DNA of 7,205 nt from an uncultured bacterium (GTDB taxonomy: Bacteria > Patescibacteriota > Dojkabacteria > SC72), in NCBI GenBank assembly GCA_937899155.1, contig CALDJM010000052.1, positions 1 through 7,205 of the forward strand, written 5' to 3'. The notes beneath the pieces are model-generated. The model made no database searches and was not told the DNA's origin. It saw only the letters and a list, made by a program, of their open reading frames with translations. Below, piece after piece: positions 5,160 through 7,205 of this stretch. The translations under genes were made by a program, and so were the position numbers. Position 1 is the first letter of the stretch. Each line of letters opens with the position of its first letter.

Positions 5160-5281
5160 TTCAAAAAAGTAAAGTTAATGTGTGGGAATCGATGGTGTTA
5201 CCAGCACCAACGAAAAACCAAATATATCACCCTTCAGCCAAATACCCCCACACAGAACTAATGCTTAGTTCTGTGGTTTTT
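5160..5281 (+). ncRNA. Candidate small structured RNA or operon leader
   Basis: No reading frame of note, but folded structure is evident. TGTGTGGG (5179-5186) pairs over eight bases with CCCACACA (5247-5254), closing a domain of about 75 nt. Inside, TGGTG (5193-5197) pairs with CACCA (5205-5209). A terminator-like hairpin ends the unit, and its stem shares four bases with the closing stem, so the two compete at the junction. It has a TATA-like site upstream and sits just before the copG-like operon. It could be a separate copy-control RNA or the 5' part of the operon leader acting as an attenuator. I recognise no known RNA family. Confidence 0.4.
5251..5281 (+). terminator. Terminator hairpin with T-run
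   Basis: CACAGAACTAA (5251-5261) pairs perfectly over 11 bases with TTAGTTCTGTG (5265-5275) around a TGC loop and is followed by GTTTTT. It has the form of a factor-independent terminator, 120 bases before the CopG-like start. Confidence 0.6.
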
Positions 5282-5285
5282 AGCA

Positions 5286-5293
5286 TATAAAAG
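5286..5293 (+). promoter_or_regulatory. Possible TATA box, distal, of the replication operon
   Basis: TATAAAAG directly after the terminator hairpin, 111 bases before the CopG-like start. It would give a leader of about 85 nt. Confidence 0.35.
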
Positions 5294-5335
5294 TTACTAC
5301 CAAGTAGAAATTTAGGGAACTGGTTTTAAGATATT

Positions 5336-5344
5336 CATATAAAT
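5336..5344 (+). promoter_or_regulatory. Possible TATA box, proximal, of the replication operon
   Basis: CATATAAAT, 60 bases before the CopG-like start. It would give a leader of about 35-40 nt. GGGAA (5315-5319) and TTCCC (5353-5357) flank it as a weak inverted repeat, a possible operator for the encoded repressor. Confidence 0.35.
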
Positions 5345-5390
5345 GGTTTATATTCCCCCACAAACAACTCCTTTTTTTAAAATCTAAATT

Positions 5391-5395
5391 GGAGG
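5391..5395 (+). promoter_or_regulatory. Ribosome binding site
   Basis: GGAGG, eight bases before the ATG at 5404. It is a strong Shine-Dalgarno match and decides this start. Confidence 0.8.
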
Positions 5396-5403
5396 CGTAA
5401 ACC

Positions 5404-5610
5404 ATGACTGTAAGGAATTTCAGATATACAGTAACCTATTTGAAACCAAAGCAACACGAACAGCTAAATAAAATAAAGGAAACCATAAAAGATAAAAATG
5501 GTATATCGGTATCTTTAGCAGAGCTGATAAGGGATTCTGTTGATGATTTTTTAAGTAAAAACAAAACAGAAGAAGATCTGGAAGCTTACCTGGAATATAA
5601 AGGGTGGTAA
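5404..5610 (+). CDS. Ribbon-helix-helix (CopG-like) regulator, 68 aa
   Basis: The fold can be read directly: a beta strand near residues 6-13 (FRYTVTYL), helix A at about 15-28 (PKQHEQLNKIKETI) and helix B at about 37-50 (SLAELIRDSVDDFL). Ribbon-helix-helix proteins dimerise and insert the paired strands into the major groove. The length is normal for the family. As first gene of an operon ending in the replication protein it is probably an autorepressor that limits replication protein and so copy number, as CopG does in bacterial and pRN-type archaeal plasmids. An antitoxin role is less likely because no toxin gene follows. The operator is not identified; the inverted repeat around 5315-5357 is one candidate. 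A strong GGAGG fixes the start. The symbol is left blank because homology is to the fold only. Confidence 0.85.
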   Translation: MTVRNFRYTVTYLKPKQHEQLNKIKETIKDKNGISVSLAELIRDSVDDFLSKNKTEEDLEAYLEYKGW

Positions 5611-5612
5611 GC

Positions 5613-5933
5613 ATGGAAAATGTTTTACCAACAGAAACCACCCAGCACCAGAAGACAACCAACACCCAATTAATACAACAGATACAACAGAACACCACCA
5701 CCCAGGTAGAAGCCCACCGAGTGAACCACCTTATCACAGATATTATAAGCCAATTTAAATTATTGATGGAATACCTACCAGAACCCTACATGGATAATAT
5801 ACTCACCCAGCTAACCAGGGTTAAATCTGATGTTGAAGCTGAAATAACAGGGTTAAATTTTGAATTTGAAACCCTGAAGGAGCAGTTAATAGAACAGGAA
5901 ACACCCTATAATTCTGGTGGTGGGTGTGTATGA
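5613..5933 (+). CDS. Hypothetical Gln/Thr-rich operon protein (106 aa)
   Basis: I do not recognise this protein. Residues 5-35 are low-complexity and rich in Gln and Thr (QQIQQNTTTQ), probably disordered. Residues 36-95 are predicted helical, with the segment LITDIISQFKLLMEYLPEPY and a heptad-like stretch around 62-95, so it may form a coiled coil. There is no membrane segment or catalytic motif. It starts two bases after the CopG-like stop codon and overlaps the primase gene by ATGA, so the three genes are translated together. An upstream GTG at 5604 would add three residues and overlap the regulator, but the ATG at 5613 is preferred. A GGGTGGT before it may act as the ribosome binding site. 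Position suggests a helper of the replication protein, such as a loader or regulator, without direct evidence. Confidence 0.75.
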   Translation: MENVLPTETTQHQKTTNTQLIQQIQQNTTTQVEAHRVNHLITDIISQFKLLMEYLPEPYMDNILTQLTRVKSDVEAEITGLNFEFETLKEQLIEQETPYNSGGGCV

Positions 5934-7205
5934 AAAAAGAAAGTAGGGGAAGAAGTGAGGACTCCTTCAATAATATTAGTTCAACAGATAATATAAATGT
6001 ACCGTTTACACCCAAAGAGTATTATAAATTACCCTACATTAAAGATACTCTGTTGGAGATAGCAGAATATAAACGAAACAATGTAATTTATACCAGAGCA
6101 TCAGTTCATGACCGTAAGGGGTGGTATAGTTACAAAGGTTCTGAAGACCACCAGCAAAGGAGAATGTTCCAAGGTAATGACAGCAAAGCTTATGACAGGT
6201 TAATCTCCCAGACAGATAGAACCCTATACATGACACTTAACTATTTTAGACAGGACTACAAACCGTTTAAGACCTTTCAAGATGAATCCTGGAAAATAGA
6301 TGGGTATGATAAATGCAATGCTTATATGCTATCTGTTGATATTGACCTAAAAAAAGGTCATACAGTAGAGAACCCAGAAGACAGAAGAGCTTTACAAGTG
6401 GTTACTGAATTTACCTACCAAAAATTAAGCGAACTATCTGGTGATAAGTTAATCTGTTTATTTAGTGGGAACGGAGCATATATTCATTTAAACCCCCGGT
6501 TTGGATACATAGCTGGTGATGTTAAACCCAAAAAAAGGATTAATAGTTATGAGAACCTGGAAAATGGTTTTAATCAATATCTTTTTGACATAGAATCCGA
6601 GTTCTACAACTTACACCCAGAGTATAAAGATGTTGTATCTTTAGACAGGATAAACAACAGGAACAGGCAGATTAAAATCCCACTATCTGTTCATAAGACC
6701 TTTGATTATGTGGTTTACCCTATCAAAAACAATGATTTCAATATACAATTAATTAAATATCAGGATATTACACCCACCCAGGTAGAACAGGTAAGAGATA
6801 AGTATAAAAAATTCTTGACTGATGAACCCCAGCAACCAGAGAGAAAACATTTTATAAAAGTTTTAAAACCATACACCGATGAAGCTAAAAAACTGGTTAA
6901 GGATAGAAGAGAATTTGAAGGCAGAAAACCCGTAGCTCCTGAAAATGCTTATGACATAGACCTGATAACATTAGAACCGGTATTAGAATCTATCTTTGAT
7001 TCTGAAGAGTGGGAAGATGGAACTATCAGAAGGATAACTATAATGGCTTCTGTTCTGTCAGGTTCTGGGTGGACTGATAACAAAATTTATGAATGGATAT
7101 ATGCACATGTCCAAAACTGGAAAAACTTACCAGATGATTTAGACAGGAGAATAAATTATGGTATTCAAATGTCCCCACCTGGATTTGACAGAATATACAC
7201 TAACT
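5930..7205 (+). CDS. Replication protein, N-terminal part: archaeo-eukaryotic PrimPol (partial, 3' end open)
   Basis: The frame begins at the ATG in the ATGA overlap and runs open through the right edge. Across the circle it continues at base 1, for a total of 1024 residues. Residues 60-310 carry the archaeo-eukaryotic primase signatures in order. The metal-binding pair Asp137-x-Asp139 lies in MLSVDIDL. A second motif is FSGNGAYIHL, with His186. A third, SLDR, has Asp239 and is followed by RQIKIPLSVHKT, the usual basic nucleotide-binding segment. This enzyme class makes primers, and often extends DNA, on single-stranded template. Residues 340-417 resemble the helical linker (PriCT-like) joining primase to helicase in plasmid replication proteins; GFERIYTNYTGFPSVGLLDL follows at 418-437. 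The start is supported by translational coupling and a GGTGG-rich stretch just upstream. Residue 420 is Asp here and Glu in the left-edge copy. Confidence 0.88.
   Translation, partial: MKKESRGRSEDSFNNISSTDNINVPFTPKEYYKLPYIKDTLLEIAEYKRNNVIYTRASVHDRKGWYSYKGSEDHQQRRMFQGNDSKAYDRLISQTDRTLYMTLNYFRQDYKPFKTFQDESWKIDGYDKCNAYMLSVDIDLKKGHTVENPEDRRALQVVTEFTYQKLSELSGDKLICLFSGNGAYIHLNPRFGYIAGDVKPKKRINSYENLENGFNQYLFDIESEFYNLHPEYKDVVSLDRINNRNRQIKIPLSVHKTFDYVVYPIKNNDFNIQLIKYQDITPTQVEQVRDKYKKFLTDEPQQPERKHFIKVLKPYTDEAKKLVKDRREFEGRKPVAPENAYDIDLITLEPVLESIFDSEEWEDGTIRRITIMASVLSGSGWTDNKIYEWIYAHVQNWKNLPDDLDRRINYGIQMSPPGFDRIYTN
7181..7205. repeat. Terminal overlap, right copy
   Basis: Matches bases 1-25 at 24 of 25 positions and lies in the same coding phase. 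It supports circular closure at a length of about 7180 bp. Confidence 0.85.

Noticed and set aside
5179..5254. tRNA gene
   Set aside because: The 8-bp closing stem and inner hairpin recall a tRNA outline, but there is no anticodon arm or T-arm consensus and the 3' side runs into a terminator.
5420..5737. 105-codon minus strand reading frame
   Set aside because: It is opposite the CopG-like gene and its neighbour, both better supported; its Trp/Cys/Val-rich product is typical of an antisense shadow.

Overview
The window reads best as one complete small circular plasmid of an AT-rich prokaryote, cut open inside its replication gene. Bases 1-25 and 7181-7205 are the same 25-mer with one mismatch. 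The open reading frame running off the right edge continues in the same phase into the frame entering at the left edge. Removing the duplicated 25 bp gives a circle of about 7180 bp and one 1024-residue replication protein. The host is probably an archaeon, perhaps a mesophilic methanogen. The reasons are heavy use of AGA/AGG for Arg and ATA for Ile, several TATA-box-like sites, GGTG-type ribosome binding sites, and an archaeo-eukaryotic-type primase. An AT-rich bacterium cannot be excluded from sequence alone.

Layout, with all six real genes (one split over the edges) on the + strand. 1-1824: helicase half of the replication protein. 1825-2432: iteron-rich probable origin built on GGTTACC/GGTAACC words. 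2433-2852: 139-aa helix-turn-helix protein. 2853-4489: 1.6 kb without a credible gene. Its first 0.9 kb is a striking array of short tandem doublets, mostly 9-11 bp units present exactly twice and each pair of different sequence, set between recurring ATAAAAAAGG and ATGNCAGTA boxes. 4490-4912: 140-aa coiled-coil protein of unknown function. 4913-5403: oligo-T stop, 12-bp tandem repeats, a long imperfect hairpin, and a possible small structured RNA with its own TATA-like site and terminator hairpin. 5404-7205: tight operon of a ribbon-helix-helix regulator (68 aa), a 106-aa unknown protein and the primase half of the replication protein.

The genes fit a self-contained replicon. The CopG-like protein probably represses its own operon and so sets copy number. 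The primase-polymerase/helicase fusion probably starts replication at the iterons just downstream of its own 3' end. The order regulator, small protein, PrimPol-helicase recalls the copG-repA arrangement of the crenarchaeal pRN1 plasmid family, though I see no close sequence match. About 38% of the circle is non-coding, which is high for so small a replicon. The doublet array is the part with no ready explanation. No capsid, terminase, integrase, relaxase, transposase or CRISPR gene is visible.
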